From Thermoproteota archaeon (lineage in GTDB: Archaea; Thermoproteota; Thermoprotei; Gearchaeales; Gearchaeaceae): 64,000 nt of DNA. The stretch is from the NCBI GenBank assembly GCA_021324265.1, contig JAJPJK010000011.1:53727-117726 (forward strand). The letters are read 5' to 3'. Of the stretch, positions 42,403 through 52,573 are shown one piece after another. Each line of letters opens with the position of its first letter. Positions within the stretch are counted from its first letter, which is position 1. The notes beneath the pieces are model-generated. The model had not been told where the DNA came from and ran no database searches. It was given only the letters and a program-made list of their open reading frames with translations. Position numbers and translations under genes: made by a program.

Positions 42403-43110
42403 GTGAGAAATAAGATAACTAATATTGGTGAGCTAATAAGTTGTAACATTGTAAGGAGATTAAACAGGTTCACTGTTTTAATAAATATTGAAGGAAGAGA
42501 AGAGGCAGCTTGGCTCACAAACACTGGAAGGCTGAAAGAAATCATCTACGAAGGAAATACTGCAGTATGTATTAAGCTGAGTAGCCCAAAGAAATTGAAA
42601 TTCGTTTTGGTCGGAACAAAAGTTGATGAGAATAAATTTACGCTTATAGATACCAGGCTACAAATGAAATGTTTTGAAATTGCTCAGGAAAAAAAGATGA
42701 TAGATTGGCTCCAAGATTACAAACTCAAAAAAAGAAACATAAAACTCGGTAAATCTTTAATCGATTATTACTTCACAGATAATAGCAAAGAATTCTTCAT
42801 TGAGGTGAAATCAGCCGTACTTTTTGACGGTTATCATGCGATGTATCCTGATTGCCCTTCTATTAGAGGTAGAAGACACGTAGAAGATTTAATTGAAGTA
42901 AAAAAGAAGGGTAAAAACGCAGGACTTGTCTTCATTGCGGCACATCCTTTTGCAAGAGCATTTAAACCTTTTGATGCTGGGGACCCTATTCTAGCTCAAC
43001 TAATAAGGAAGGCCTATAAAGAAGGGGTTGAAATCCATGCATTGAAGATGAGTTTGCTTAAAAACGGAGAAATAATTTTGGAAGACCCCGAGCTTGAAAT
43101 TATCTTATGA
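42403..43110 (+). CDS. sfsA: Sugar fermentation stimulation protein homologue
   Basis: AAWLTNTGRLKEII, FIEVKSAVLFDGYHAMYPDCPSIRGRRHVEDL. GTG start. Confidence 0.9.
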   Translation: MRNKITNIGELISCNIVRRLNRFTVLINIEGREEAAWLTNTGRLKEIIYEGNTAVCIKLSSPKKLKFVLVGTKVDENKFTLIDTRLQMKCFEIAQEKKMIDWLQDYKLKKRNIKLGKSLIDYYFTDNSKEFFIEVKSAVLFDGYHAMYPDCPSIRGRRHVEDLIEVKKKGKNAGLVFIAAHPFARAFKPFDAGDPILAQLIRKAYKEGVEIHALKMSLLKNGEIILEDPELEIIL

Positions 43111-44238
43111 AAAGATGTTCGTAGAAGAGAAAATTAAAGGTTCTCCAATTATTACAATGATGAAGCTCATGTTGGGATTTAATCCCTTGATACCCTCCTT
43201 TTTTAATCTGTTCATATTATCCTTGAAGTATAACGAAAAAATTAAATTTCCTTGATAGACAAAAGTTTTACTTTTTCCTGCCTCTAGAATATATCCATTA
43301 CCTTCATGATAGATCTGCTTCAATTCATCTACTCCAATAGAAGACATTCTGCCCAAGGTACCATTAGGTTCAAACATGAAAGCACCTACTATAACACCCT
43401 TCGATGAAGGATTAACTACATTTGAATAGATCAAAAGAAGTTTAAGTTCGATTTGACTGCTCCCATTGTTGGTAAGCGTTATTGAAATTCGCTGGGGATT
43501 TATTGAAGCGTTTGAAATCACAAGATCTCCTCTTAGGGAAGAGATATTTTGAATAGCCTCATATTTAATTTGGATCTTCAGTCCACTCTTCATTATATCA
43601 GGAATTTTATTCTTATTTACATTAACGAGAAAGTTCGAAGGATCATTCGCAACAAAAGCTTTAGCAAACGGTATTAACAAAAAGCTAGTGTTATTCCCCT
43701 CACTTAAAACAACACGCGGAATCATATCTATGAGCAAAGTAGATACAACACCATTCCGTACACTCAAAACTGGATTTATGTCAACTAACAGCTCATTAGA
43801 AGGTGTGAGAGCTGTATAGTTTTGGCCATAGTAAGCCACTGTCGCAGTAATATTTGTAAAACGGATCATATCATAGTCACCATTCTCGATATTGTTCGCA
43901 GCTAGTATTTGTGCAGAATTCACAAGCCCTATCAGCTCTACGCTACCTGAATTATTTATTGATAGCCAGTTATCACCTCCAACTTTATGTAGGAGAACGT
44001 TACCGTACTGTAAGTAAATTGCATTCACGCCCTCTATGGTGATAGGAGGATCAGTTATAGATAATACGAAATTGAAATTGCTAACGCTAGCAATATTCTG
44101 ACTAGGAATTAGGAAAAATTCAAAAACCGCAATCATCAACAATGCGATCAAAAATCCCGAGGTTGCTGATACGACTACTTTGTTCACAAAACTATGATCA
44201 AATAATAAGGTTTTAAAGATATACCATTTTACAACCAT
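43105..44238 (-). CDS. DUF4382-like membrane-anchored extracellular protein
   Basis: N-terminal TM then VLSITDPPITIEGVNAIYLQYGNVLLHKVGGDNWLSINNSGSVELIGL...NGDYDMIRFTNITATV. Confidence 0.6.
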   Translation of the reverse strand: MVVKWYIFKTLLFDHSFVNKVVVSATSGFLIALLMIAVFEFFLIPSQNIASVSNFNFVLSITDPPITIEGVNAIYLQYGNVLLHKVGGDNWLSINNSGSVELIGLVNSAQILAANNIENGDYDMIRFTNITATVAYYGQNYTALTPSNELLVDINPVLSVRNGVVSTLLIDMIPRVVLSEGNNTSFLLIPFAKAFVANDPSNFLVNVNKNKIPDIMKSGLKIQIKYEAIQNISSLRGDLVISNASINPQRISITLTNNGSSQIELKLLLIYSNVVNPSSKGVIVGAFMFEPNGTLGRMSSIGVDELKQIYHEGNGYILEAGKSKTFVYQGNLIFSLYFKDNMNRLKKEGIKGLNPNMSFIIVIIGEPLIFSSTNIFS

Positions 44239-44312
44239 TCAAATATCTTGAACAGCTTATTTGTTGAAGTTTGAAAGAAAGCATTTTAATGATAAATAAA
44301 ATGAATTCTTGA

Positions 44313-44723
44313 ATGGAACTAAGAGGTAAGACATTACAAGTTTATCTTTACCTCCTCAGAAAAGAAGAGGTAGGTGTAAGAGAAGTTCAGCGAGCATTGG
44401 GTTTAAAATCTCCTTCGCTTGCAGAGTATCACCTCAAAAAATTAGAAGAGATGGGTCTTGCTAAAGAACAGTTTGGTAGATATGTTTTAATTAAGGAAGT
44501 GAAGCCAGAATTTGTGAGGGATTTAATAAAGATAGGTGAGATCTTGATACCTAGACTCTTTCTTTTTGCTGCTTTTTACCTTACACTTTCGATTTACTTT
44601 ATTTATATTTTTCTAGTTTCAGGCGAAAACTTTTTCTCAGCCTTGCCATCTATCTTCCTAGCCAGCGCAGGCATTGTATTTCTTATCGAAGGTATAAGAA
44701 ACTACAGAAAGTTTTATTATTAA
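44313..44723 (+). CDS. Membrane-tethered winged-helix DNA-binding protein
   Basis: N-terminal wHTH (VGVREVQRALGLKSPSLAEYHLKKLEEMGLA) followed by two hydrophobic segments. Confidence 0.75.
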   Translation: MELRGKTLQVYLYLLRKEEVGVREVQRALGLKSPSLAEYHLKKLEEMGLAKEQFGRYVLIKEVKPEFVRDLIKIGEILIPRLFLFAAFYLTLSIYFIYIFLVSGENFFSALPSIFLASAGIVFLIEGIRNYRKFYY

Positions 44724-44743
44724 CAGTATATACAATCCACACA

Positions 44744-45790
44744 ATGAGTAAAACAATTAAACTTGCAGTACTTAAAGGAGATGGAATAGGACCTGAAGTT
44801 GTTGATGCAACACTTCGCGTACTCGATGCGGTGCAAGATTCTGTTAAAGGTCTTGAAATAAAGTATGAATTTGCGGATGCAGGATATTACTGCATTGCAA
44901 AGTATGGTACAAATCTTCCTAGAGAGACGATCGAAGTATTAAAGAAAACTGACTGTGTATTAAAGGGACCTATGACTACTCCTGAAGAGGAAGGAGCACC
45001 TCCTAGCGTAGCTGTTCAAATAAGGAAGCTCTTCGATCTTTATGCAAACATAAGACCCGCAAAAGTTTATCCTAGGACTAATCCAATTAGAGAAGACATA
45101 GACTTAGTCATAGTTAGAGAAAATACTGAGGGGCTTTATGCAGGGATTGAGCTTAAGTTGCCAGATGCAGCGGTAGCTATGAGAGTAATAACTAAGAAAG
45201 GTTCAGAAAGGATAGGAAGAATTGCTCTTGAATTGGCGAAAAACAGGAAAAAGCATCTAACCATTGTCCATAAGGCCAATATATTAAGGCTTACAGACGG
45301 GCTATTTAAGAATACGATTTACGAAATAGCAAAAAAAGATTTCCCTGAAGTTCAAGTAGATGACGCACATATCGATATAATGACAGCTAATCTCATTAAA
45401 AGGCCTCATGAATATGATGTCGTTGTTGCAGAAAATATGTTCGGTGATATTCTATCAGATGAAGCGGCACATGTTGCTGGAGGCATTGGATTAGCAGCAG
45501 CTGCGAATATAGGAGAGAATTACGCAATGTTTGAGCCTGTCCATGGGTCAGCACCTAAATATACAGGTAAGAACGTTGTTAATCCTATTGCGACGATTCT
45601 CTCTATGAAGATGATGTTTGAATGGTTCAAGCTAAATAGTGTTGCCAATTTGATAGATAACGCCGTAATCGAAGTTTTAAAAGAAGGCAAGACTTTGACA
45701 TATGATTTAGGAGGTTCTGCAAAGACATATGAAGTGGCAGATAGCATAGCGAAGAAGGTTGGTGAACTGGCAAATTTAATAAAACTGTAA
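44744..45790 (+). CDS. Isocitrate/isopropylmalate dehydrogenase family protein
   Basis: KGDGIGPEVVDATLRVL, VRENTEGLYAGIE, NMFGDILSDEAAHVAGGIGLAAAANIG, FEPVHGSAPKYTGKN. Confidence 0.92.
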   Translation: MSKTIKLAVLKGDGIGPEVVDATLRVLDAVQDSVKGLEIKYEFADAGYYCIAKYGTNLPRETIEVLKKTDCVLKGPMTTPEEEGAPPSVAVQIRKLFDLYANIRPAKVYPRTNPIREDIDLVIVRENTEGLYAGIELKLPDAAVAMRVITKKGSERIGRIALELAKNRKKHLTIVHKANILRLTDGLFKNTIYEIAKKDFPEVQVDDAHIDIMTANLIKRPHEYDVVVAENMFGDILSDEAAHVAGGIGLAAAANIGENYAMFEPVHGSAPKYTGKNVVNPIATILSMKMMFEWFKLNSVANLIDNAVIEVLKEGKTLTYDLGGSAKTYEVADSIAKKVGELANLIKL

Positions 45791-45811
45791 CTAATTAGTA
45801 GCTCATGGAAG

Positions 45812-47299
45812 GTGGACGTTTCTGTTGATATAGAAAAAGTTAGAGAAAATTTTAGAGTTTATAATACTCTTAGCAAGGATATAGAGAGATTTGAACCTAT
45901 AGAAAAGAATAAAGTTAGAATCTATTCCTGTGGTCTAACAGTTAATGACTACATGCATATCGGCCATGCAAGAACATATACAGTTTGGGATGTACTCGTT
46001 CGATACCTTAGGTTTTTGGGATATGAAGTTTTTCACGTTTCAAATATCACTGACATCTCAATCGATGAGAAAATCCTAAAGAGGCTAGAAGAAGAGAAAA
46101 TAAGTTTTCAGCAACTCATTGAGAAATATACAAAGGCATATTTCGAGGATAGAGAAGCACTGGGAATTGAGAGAGCTAACGTACACCCGCTAGCGACTCA
46201 GCATGTACAGGAGATGATTGAATTAATAGAAATACTCTTGAAGAAGGGATATGCATATATCGCTGAGGATGGCGTTTATTTCAGCATTAGAAAATTTCAA
46301 AACTATGGAAAGCTTTCAGGAATTAAGCCTGAAGCTCTAGTAGCAGGAGCGAGTGGTAGAATATCAAAAGACGAATACGACAAAGATTATGTTGGTGATT
46401 TCGCATTATGGAAGATTGCAAAGGAAAAAGAACCCTATTGGTACTCGCCATGGGGAAAAGGAAGACCAGGATGGCATATTGAATGCTCTGCCATGTCTAT
46501 GAAGTATCTCGGTGAGAGTTTCGATATTCATACTGGTGGCGAGGACAATATTTTCCCCCATCATGAAAATGAAATAGCACAAAGCGAAGCTGCGACAGGC
46601 AAAAAGTTTGTTAAATATTGGCTTCACACCAAACATGTGCTTCTGGGAGGCGAAAAGATGTCTAAATCATATAAAAGATTGATTTATTTGAGGGATGCAA
46701 TCGCAAAGTACGGAGCCACGAATCTTAGATTATATTTGTTATCAACTCATTACAGAAAGAAACTCAATTTTGAGGAAAAAGGAATTGAAGAGGCTTCTTT
46801 GATAGTCAATAGATTTACAAAGGCAGTACAGATTACTTTGAAATCTCTCAGAAAAGAGATTAAGAATAAGAATGCCCAAGAGTTGTTAAGTTATTGTATT
46901 GCAAAATTCAATAACTTTCTAGATGCCTTAAATGATGACCTAAATACAACTGCTGCGATCAAGTATCTTGATGATATTTCAAGAAGTATAATCACTTTCG
47001 TTGAAAGTAATGGCTTCGTTCCAAGCGAAATTGCTGAGAATATTATCTACATATTGGATAAAATGGGAGAAATAATATTCGGAGATCTTTATAAAAGAGA
47101 AATTAGATTGGAGCCTACAGCTGAATTCGAGGAGTTCATCGAACATATGATAAAGGAGAGAGATGAACTAAGAAAAGAAGGAAAATATGAAAGCGCAGAT
47201 AAAATAAGGGAAAATCTAAGGAGAATGGGTATAGAAATCGAGGATCTAAGATTTGGAACGATCTGGTACATTAAGAAGAATAGCCTTTACAGGAAATAA
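45812..47299 (+). CDS. cysS: Cysteinyl-tRNA synthetase
   Basis: YSCGLTVNDYMHIGHARTY, GRPGWHIECSAMS, HHENEIAQSEAATGK, GEKMSKSYKRL. Confidence 0.95.
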   Translation: MDVSVDIEKVRENFRVYNTLSKDIERFEPIEKNKVRIYSCGLTVNDYMHIGHARTYTVWDVLVRYLRFLGYEVFHVSNITDISIDEKILKRLEEEKISFQQLIEKYTKAYFEDREALGIERANVHPLATQHVQEMIELIEILLKKGYAYIAEDGVYFSIRKFQNYGKLSGIKPEALVAGASGRISKDEYDKDYVGDFALWKIAKEKEPYWYSPWGKGRPGWHIECSAMSMKYLGESFDIHTGGEDNIFPHHENEIAQSEAATGKKFVKYWLHTKHVLLGGEKMSKSYKRLIYLRDAIAKYGATNLRLYLLSTHYRKKLNFEEKGIEEASLIVNRFTKAVQITLKSLRKEIKNKNAQELLSYCIAKFNNFLDALNDDLNTTAAIKYLDDISRSIITFVESNGFVPSEIAENIIYILDKMGEIIFGDLYKREIRLEPTAEFEEFIEHMIKERDELRKEGKYESADKIRENLRRMGIEIEDLRFGTIWYIKKNSLYRK

Positions 47300-47316
47300 T
47301 CTTATAAATAGTTCGC

Positions 47317-48039
47317 TTGATTTTCTTTGTGGACACTTCTGACGAGCTGAATCAAATTATAGAGCTATCTAAAGCCGTTCTAGAACGAAAAATAGATCCG
47401 CTTAAATTGAATGTTAGAGAACTACTCGAAAAAATAGATGCGATATTTCCAAAGCTAAAAGATATCGAAGAACACCTCAAAGATGTTGAAGCCATGCATG
47501 GTATTGCCAACATTCTACACGAGCAAACGCACGAGCTGAACTATAGATCTGAAATCATGTATCTCTCTCCCGAAGCAATGATTGAAAAGATCAAGAAAAT
47601 GGATCCAATAACACTTGCAAACATCCTTATTCTTTGCTTGAATCCTGTATTATCAACTTCCTATTTAAGTACGGAATCTTTACTGAATGCCATTGAATAT
47701 TGGTATGCAATGAGTAAGAAAAAGGAACAAAAAGAAGAGAGAAGCCCTAATGTAGTAAGTATAAACTTAGAAGAACTGGGTATAATAGGGAAAGAATCTT
47801 TGGCCAAGATAGAAGAACTCGCTAAAGAAATAACATCTAAGACGCCAATAAACTTGAAAGAGATGCTAGCGGGAAAAAGTTATGAAGAAAAAATACAAAC
47901 TTTGTATTTTCTGGCATACCTAATATCAAATGGTTCGTTTATTTTAAAGGAAATCGATGATGAGATTTTCGTAGATAGAGGTAAAAGTTCGTACAAAGGA
48001 TCAATTATCATAGAGGCATCTAAATGGGCGAAAGAGTAA
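47317..48039 (+). CDS. Kleisin-like protein (ScpA/Nse4-like)
   Basis: N-terminal IIELSKAVLERKIDPLKLNVRELLEKI resembles kleisin N-domain; C-terminal wHTH-like SYEEKIQTLYFLAYLISNGSFILKEIDDEIFV; overlaps KITE-like gene. TTG at 47317 or GTG at 47329 as start. Confidence 0.6.
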   Translation: MIFFVDTSDELNQIIELSKAVLERKIDPLKLNVRELLEKIDAIFPKLKDIEEHLKDVEAMHGIANILHEQTHELNYRSEIMYLSPEAMIEKIKKMDPITLANILILCLNPVLSTSYLSTESLLNAIEYWYAMSKKKEQKEERSPNVVSINLEELGIIGKESLAKIEELAKEITSKTPINLKEMLAGKSYEEKIQTLYFLAYLISNGSFILKEIDDEIFVDRGKSSYKGSIIIEASKWAKE

Positions 48040-48593
48040 GTAAACGAAAAGCGACTCTTTTCGAGAAAATGAAAAAAGCGCTACACTTATTGCTTATACA
48101 AAGAAAAAGCATACCTGGTGCAACAGGATACGAGCTGAAAAAATTCGCGGGAAGAAAATATCTTTATGTAATTAAGCTACTAAACAGCGAGTTAGAATCC
48201 TTTGGCCTAAAAATCAAGATAGTGCTACCCGAGGATACTCAAGATTTGAGCAATCCTTCGGAAGATGAATATCTAAGAGCTAGATACTACATTACTTCCA
48301 ATGAGCCTCTCTTAACTACAATTTCAAAAGGTCAGTTCAACATCGAAGAATTGGCTTGCCTTTCTGCTTCATTAACGTTTATAATTGCTAAATCGAACAA
48401 AGCTAATTTAAATGAACTTGAGACGTTGTTAGAGACGAAGATTTCGAAAACAAAATCAAAAAGAATGGTTGAGAAATTCAGAAGACTGGGCTACATCGAG
48501 ATTGATAAAGATAACATTGTAAAACTAGGATGGAGGGCAAAAGCGGAATTGGATATCGAAAGATTGATGAAGCTTCTAGCAATCTACCGTTAA
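48024..48593 (+). CDS. KITE-like winged-helix protein with MAGE/Nse3-like features
   Basis: WHA-like KKALHLLLIQRKSIPGATGYELKKFAGRKYLYVIKLLNSELESFGLKIKIV and C-terminal GWRAKAELDIERLMKLLAIY (compare MAGE WGPRA.AE...LLEFLA). Overlaps the kleisin gene by 16 nt. Confidence 0.55.
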   Translation: MGERVSKRKATLFEKMKKALHLLLIQRKSIPGATGYELKKFAGRKYLYVIKLLNSELESFGLKIKIVLPEDTQDLSNPSEDEYLRARYYITSNEPLLTTISKGQFNIEELACLSASLTFIIAKSNKANLNELETLLETKISKTKSKRMVEKFRRLGYIEIDKDNIVKLGWRAKAELDIERLMKLLAIYR

Positions 48594-48594
48594 A

Positions 48595-50193
48595 TTATGT
48601 CTTTCTATTCAAAACTACAGCTACAATCACTGTTACAGCCAAAGATATAGCTAATGCGACAAGGATTGGATAAACATTTTCTGAAGCAACAAAAGAGGTG
48701 TTTATAAACGATGTAGTGGTCTGAGGCAATAGTATAGTGGTGGTAGTATAGCTAGTTTCGGTCACGGTATATACTTCCAACTCTGGCAATTGATATGAAT
48801 AAACGCTAGGAGGTAAATAACCGTATATTTCACTAAGATTAATCTTAGATTCGGTATCATTAACATCTAAGAAAGCAGCACCGAGCAAGACTTTTGAATC
48901 ATTGTTGTTTATATGAGAATACGCAACTATGATGGCTGGAGAGCTAGCCACAGTTATCTTGAAGTTAGAAGCATTCAGCAGAAATCCTGATCTGTAATAC
49001 ATATCAAAATAGAGTAGAGTAGGTTGAACGTTACTGCCCTGGTATTCTACATTTACTTCTAAGCTTTTAAGCGACTTCTTTATAGCATCGTTTGGAGATT
49101 TCAGAAATAAAGTAATGCTTTCATTACCATTAAGATAGATTTCACTATATGCTGCACCTACAATAAAGATAGGTTTGTTAAGGAAGTCATAAAAGGATGA
49201 TGGTTTCTCATTGCTAATGTTCGATTTGAATGCCATGACCAATATTACATACTCTCCCTGCCTAAGATTTACTGACAGAAGAGGTTTATAGTTACCTATA
49301 TCTAAATAAAATGAACTCGAGATCGTAGAAATTTGTGCATAAAGTAAATCGTATACGCTGAACTGTTTATTCAATATTATATACATATAGGAATAATTAT
49401 ATTGGTTATCAAAATTTGATAGAACCCTAATATTTAATTCTTTAAGATTTCTTTCCGTAGATTGATCAACAATAAAATCATAACTATTGGTAATTTTATC
49501 ACTTCCATAAACAAGAGTAATTTGTGAATGATAATAATCTGGTTTAAGATCACTTAATTTATACTCAAATATATTCTTATAATAACTAAAGTTTATATAT
49601 AATTTATCTAGCTTAAAGAATTTATAATTTGTTAAAAGACCTTGTAACGTGAAATTAATTGTTGCAGTTTGTTTTGCGTTCAAAAAATCCCCGTATATAG
49701 AGGCATATACTACAGCAATTTGATCTTGGTAATACATCTTGCTAGAAGACCACAACTGAATCCTAAACGGCATTACTTTAAAGGTTGTAGTGGCATTTAT
49801 CTCTGGATGGCCTATGATGAATGCCATCAAGATGTAATCCCCAGGCCTAGTTGCTACCCAATAAAATGTTTTGTTCACATAGTTATATGATGGTAGATTC
49901 AGTGTGTATATAGTCATAATAGAAGTAGAATTTAGATTGCTATATGAAAAGTTTCCATTAATATCAGTAATTTTAAAGCCAAAAATCGTATTAGAACTCA
50001 GTGCTAAATTAATATTCTCAGTGTTGTTGTTGAAGAGATATATAGATATAACTACTTGCTCATCAAGCTGATATTGCCCCTTATCTGTAAAAACTTTAAG
50101 AACTAATTGATTAGAAGAAAGCACGAGCGAAAAAGGAATGCAAAGAGTAAGAAGCATTAGCGAGATGATCGGCAACGCCGAATAGTTCTGCAT
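48595..50193 (-). CDS. Secreted hypothetical protein with C-terminal TM anchor
   Basis: Signal peptide, Asn/Ser/Tyr-rich ectodomain, Thr-rich stalk (TVTETSYTTTTILLPQTTTSF), C-terminal TM. Confidence 0.7.
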   Translation of the reverse strand: MQNYSALPIISLMLLTLCIPFSLVLSSNQLVLKVFTDKGQYQLDEQVVISIYLFNNNTENINLALSSNTIFGFKITDINGNFSYSNLNSTSIMTIYTLNLPSYNYVNKTFYWVATRPGDYILMAFIIGHPEINATTTFKVMPFRIQLWSSSKMYYQDQIAVVYASIYGDFLNAKQTATINFTLQGLLTNYKFFKLDKLYINFSYYKNIFEYKLSDLKPDYYHSQITLVYGSDKITNSYDFIVDQSTERNLKELNIRVLSNFDNQYNYSYMYIILNKQFSVYDLLYAQISTISSSFYLDIGNYKPLLSVNLRQGEYVILVMAFKSNISNEKPSSFYDFLNKPIFIVGAAYSEIYLNGNESITLFLKSPNDAIKKSLKSLEVNVEYQGSNVQPTLLYFDMYYRSGFLLNASNFKITVASSPAIIVAYSHINNNDSKVLLGAAFLDVNDTESKINLSEIYGYLPPSVYSYQLPELEVYTVTETSYTTTTILLPQTTTSFINTSFVASENVYPILVALAISLAVTVIVAVVLNRKT

Positions 50194-50263
50194 ACGTGTT
50201 ATAGAAGTGTGTAATTTTTATTTCTAACCTTTTTAATTCTAGAAATACACTCTAGATCATAAA

Positions 50264-51250
50264 ATGGATTCGGCCTACAGCTTGCTATTTTGGTTAACGA
50301 TAATTATTATATCCAGCTATTTCCTTTCCGAAGGCGCTGATAGACTAGGATCAAAAATTGGAAGAAGATTTATGGGAAGGACTGTTTTAGGGATCGCTAC
50401 GACAATGCCGGAAATAGCGATCGTTTTTGCAGCATCTGCTAAAGGATTTCTCGATGTAGGCATTGGAGCAACTTTTGGAAGTAACGTATTAATGATAACA
50501 TTAGGTTTAGCTCTGATGGTGTTGGTCGCTACAACAAGGTTGAGTTTAAATCCCTCAAAAGTCCTCAACGTAGGAAGTTTTAAGTTAGATTTCTATTACT
50601 TGCTTCTAACAGCAGTTATAGCAGTCATAACTTTCATGAATGGTTATGATATATTCGATGCAATTATATTTGCAGCATTGTATTTCGCTTACGTTTATCA
50701 AAGCTACAAAGAATCTATATACGAAAGAGAAAATGAAGAAATTGATGAAAATTTAAGTCTGAAAAAAGTGGTTCTATATTCTGTCTACATCATTGCTGGC
50801 GCTATAGGAATTTTCTTTTCAGCCGGACCTTTCACTGAAGATCTTGAAACTTTTTCTCAAGAAATCGGTGTGCCTGCAGTCATATTATCTCTAATTATCG
50901 CTCCCATAGGAGGAGAAATGCCAGAAAAAATCTCCATGTTCATGCTTGCAAGAAAAGGAGGAAAATCCGTAGAAATCTCTATTGGAAACGTTTTCGGTTC
51001 TAAAATACTTAATAACACTTTATTAGTAACTTTCTTCATCGCAGGCGCTTTAGTTTACGGACATCCTGTCATACCATCGCATCCGCTCTCCTTTACCCTA
51101 ATTGCCTTAACAGGTATAATCACAGCTCTCGCAATGTTAACTTTCGTAGATAAAAAGCTCGATGCAAAGGACGGATTCCTGCTATTATTTATGTATATTG
51201 CAGCCATCCTTGTTCAATATATGTTTGTCGAGTTTAGGTTTTTATCTTGA
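50264..51250 (+). CDS. Sodium/calcium exchanger family (CaCA) membrane protein
   Basis: GIATTMPEIAIVFAASAKGFLDVGIGATFGSNVLMITLGLAL and IAPIGGEMPEKISM...ISIGNVFGSKILNNTLL alpha-repeats. Confidence 0.9.
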   Translation: MDSAYSLLFWLTIIIISSYFLSEGADRLGSKIGRRFMGRTVLGIATTMPEIAIVFAASAKGFLDVGIGATFGSNVLMITLGLALMVLVATTRLSLNPSKVLNVGSFKLDFYYLLLTAVIAVITFMNGYDIFDAIIFAALYFAYVYQSYKESIYERENEEIDENLSLKKVVLYSVYIIAGAIGIFFSAGPFTEDLETFSQEIGVPAVILSLIIAPIGGEMPEKISMFMLARKGGKSVEISIGNVFGSKILNNTLLVTFFIAGALVYGHPVIPSHPLSFTLIALTGIITALAMLTFVDKKLDAKDGFLLLFMYIAAILVQYMFVEFRFLS

Positions 51251-52573
51251 CTACTGACCTGCTATGCTTACATTTTCAACGAGGATGAAGGGGAGTTTAT
51301 AATTGAAAATCCAACGGTAGTCTGAAGATAATTCTTTAATATTGCTCAATAGAGTTCTTAAAGATACCCCTATTCCTGCTTGCAATAACGAATGTTTAAT
51401 TTTACCGTCTTCAACATAGAACCCTTCATTAATCATTCCTGAAAATTCTCCTGTAATGACGTTCGGAGTATCATATGTTGATCTCAGATAAATACCAGTC
51501 TTGATTTGCGAGATGATATCTTCTGATTTCCTATTTCCAAGTTCGAATATTAGATTTCTAGAGCTTATTGTAGGCAAACTCCTAAAACTATTCCTAACCG
51601 CATTACCGGTGCTTTCCTTTCCTTCCTTAGCCGCTGTATAACTATCATACATAAATCCTTTCAAAATACCTTTTTCGATCAATACATTGCGTTGTGAAGG
51701 GCTGCCTTCGCCATCGAAACTTGAGCTACCTAGGCCTCCGCTAAAAGTACCGTCATCAATTACTGTAATATTATCATTGGCTATTTTCTGGTTCAAAGAT
51801 TCACTTAAAAAACTTCTTTTCCTCTGAACAAGATCAGCATTTAATGCAGAGTTCAAAGTTATACAAATTAAATAAAGTGAAGCAACCGGGTCTATAATCA
51901 CAGGATAAGATCCAGAAGGGACCCTTTTCTTATCAAGCCCTTTTAAAGTTAAATTGTGTGCGTTATCCATTGCTTCCTTGATGTTAAGTTCTTTGAATAC
52001 TCTTGATGATGTAAAATCAGAACTACCACTGTATTTATCACCTTCAGCTGCAGCCATTTCAACTGAAAAGCTAGCAAACGTTGAAATCTCATCTCCTTCA
52101 ACACCTAAACTATTGGCTATAGATTCCTCATATACAGCGATCTCTAAATCAGCATTAATAGATTTAATTCTTGAATCAAAATCTCTCATCAATGCATCTT
52201 TTATGATGTTTGAAACAGATTCTTCGTTCAAATTTTCAAAAGATTTATCATAAATTCCTTCAACTTTTCTATATGGTTTCTTAGAAGGAAAAGATATGAA
52301 GTTAGGATCTGGAATGGCAGCTTTTGCAAGTTTTATTGCTCTTTCAACGGCATCTTCAATGTTATTTAGATTAGTCGTATAATAAAAGCCCAACGATTTA
52401 TTTAACACAACTCTTATGGCAATCCCACTATCATTTCTTTTCTCGAACCTCTTCAATTCCTTCTTTCTTATAGCTGCCCTAGTGGAGTCTTCTGAATAAA
52501 AGAAGCACTCAGCTTGCATTGCTCCAAATTTCTCTGCAAGCCTTACTGCTTTTAGACAAATATCAAGACTCAT
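51251..52573 (-). CDS. TldD/PmbA family protease subunit (TldE/PmbA-like)
   Basis: AAIRKKELKRFEKRNDSGIAIRVV, PVIIDPVASLYLI, FDGEGSPSQRNVLIEKGILKGFMYDSYTA. Confidence 0.88.
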   Translation of the reverse strand: MSLDICLKAVRLAEKFGAMQAECFFYSEDSTRAAIRKKELKRFEKRNDSGIAIRVVLNKSLGFYYTTNLNNIEDAVERAIKLAKAAIPDPNFISFPSKKPYRKVEGIYDKSFENLNEESVSNIIKDALMRDFDSRIKSINADLEIAVYEESIANSLGVEGDEISTFASFSVEMAAAEGDKYSGSSDFTSSRVFKELNIKEAMDNAHNLTLKGLDKKRVPSGSYPVIIDPVASLYLICITLNSALNADLVQRKRSFLSESLNQKIANDNITVIDDGTFSGGLGSSSFDGEGSPSQRNVLIEKGILKGFMYDSYTAAKEGKESTGNAVRNSFRSLPTISSRNLIFELGNRKSEDIISQIKTGIYLRSTYDTPNVITGEFSGMINEGFYVEDGKIKHSLLQAGIGVSLRTLLSNIKELSSDYRWIFNYKLPFILVENVSIAGQ

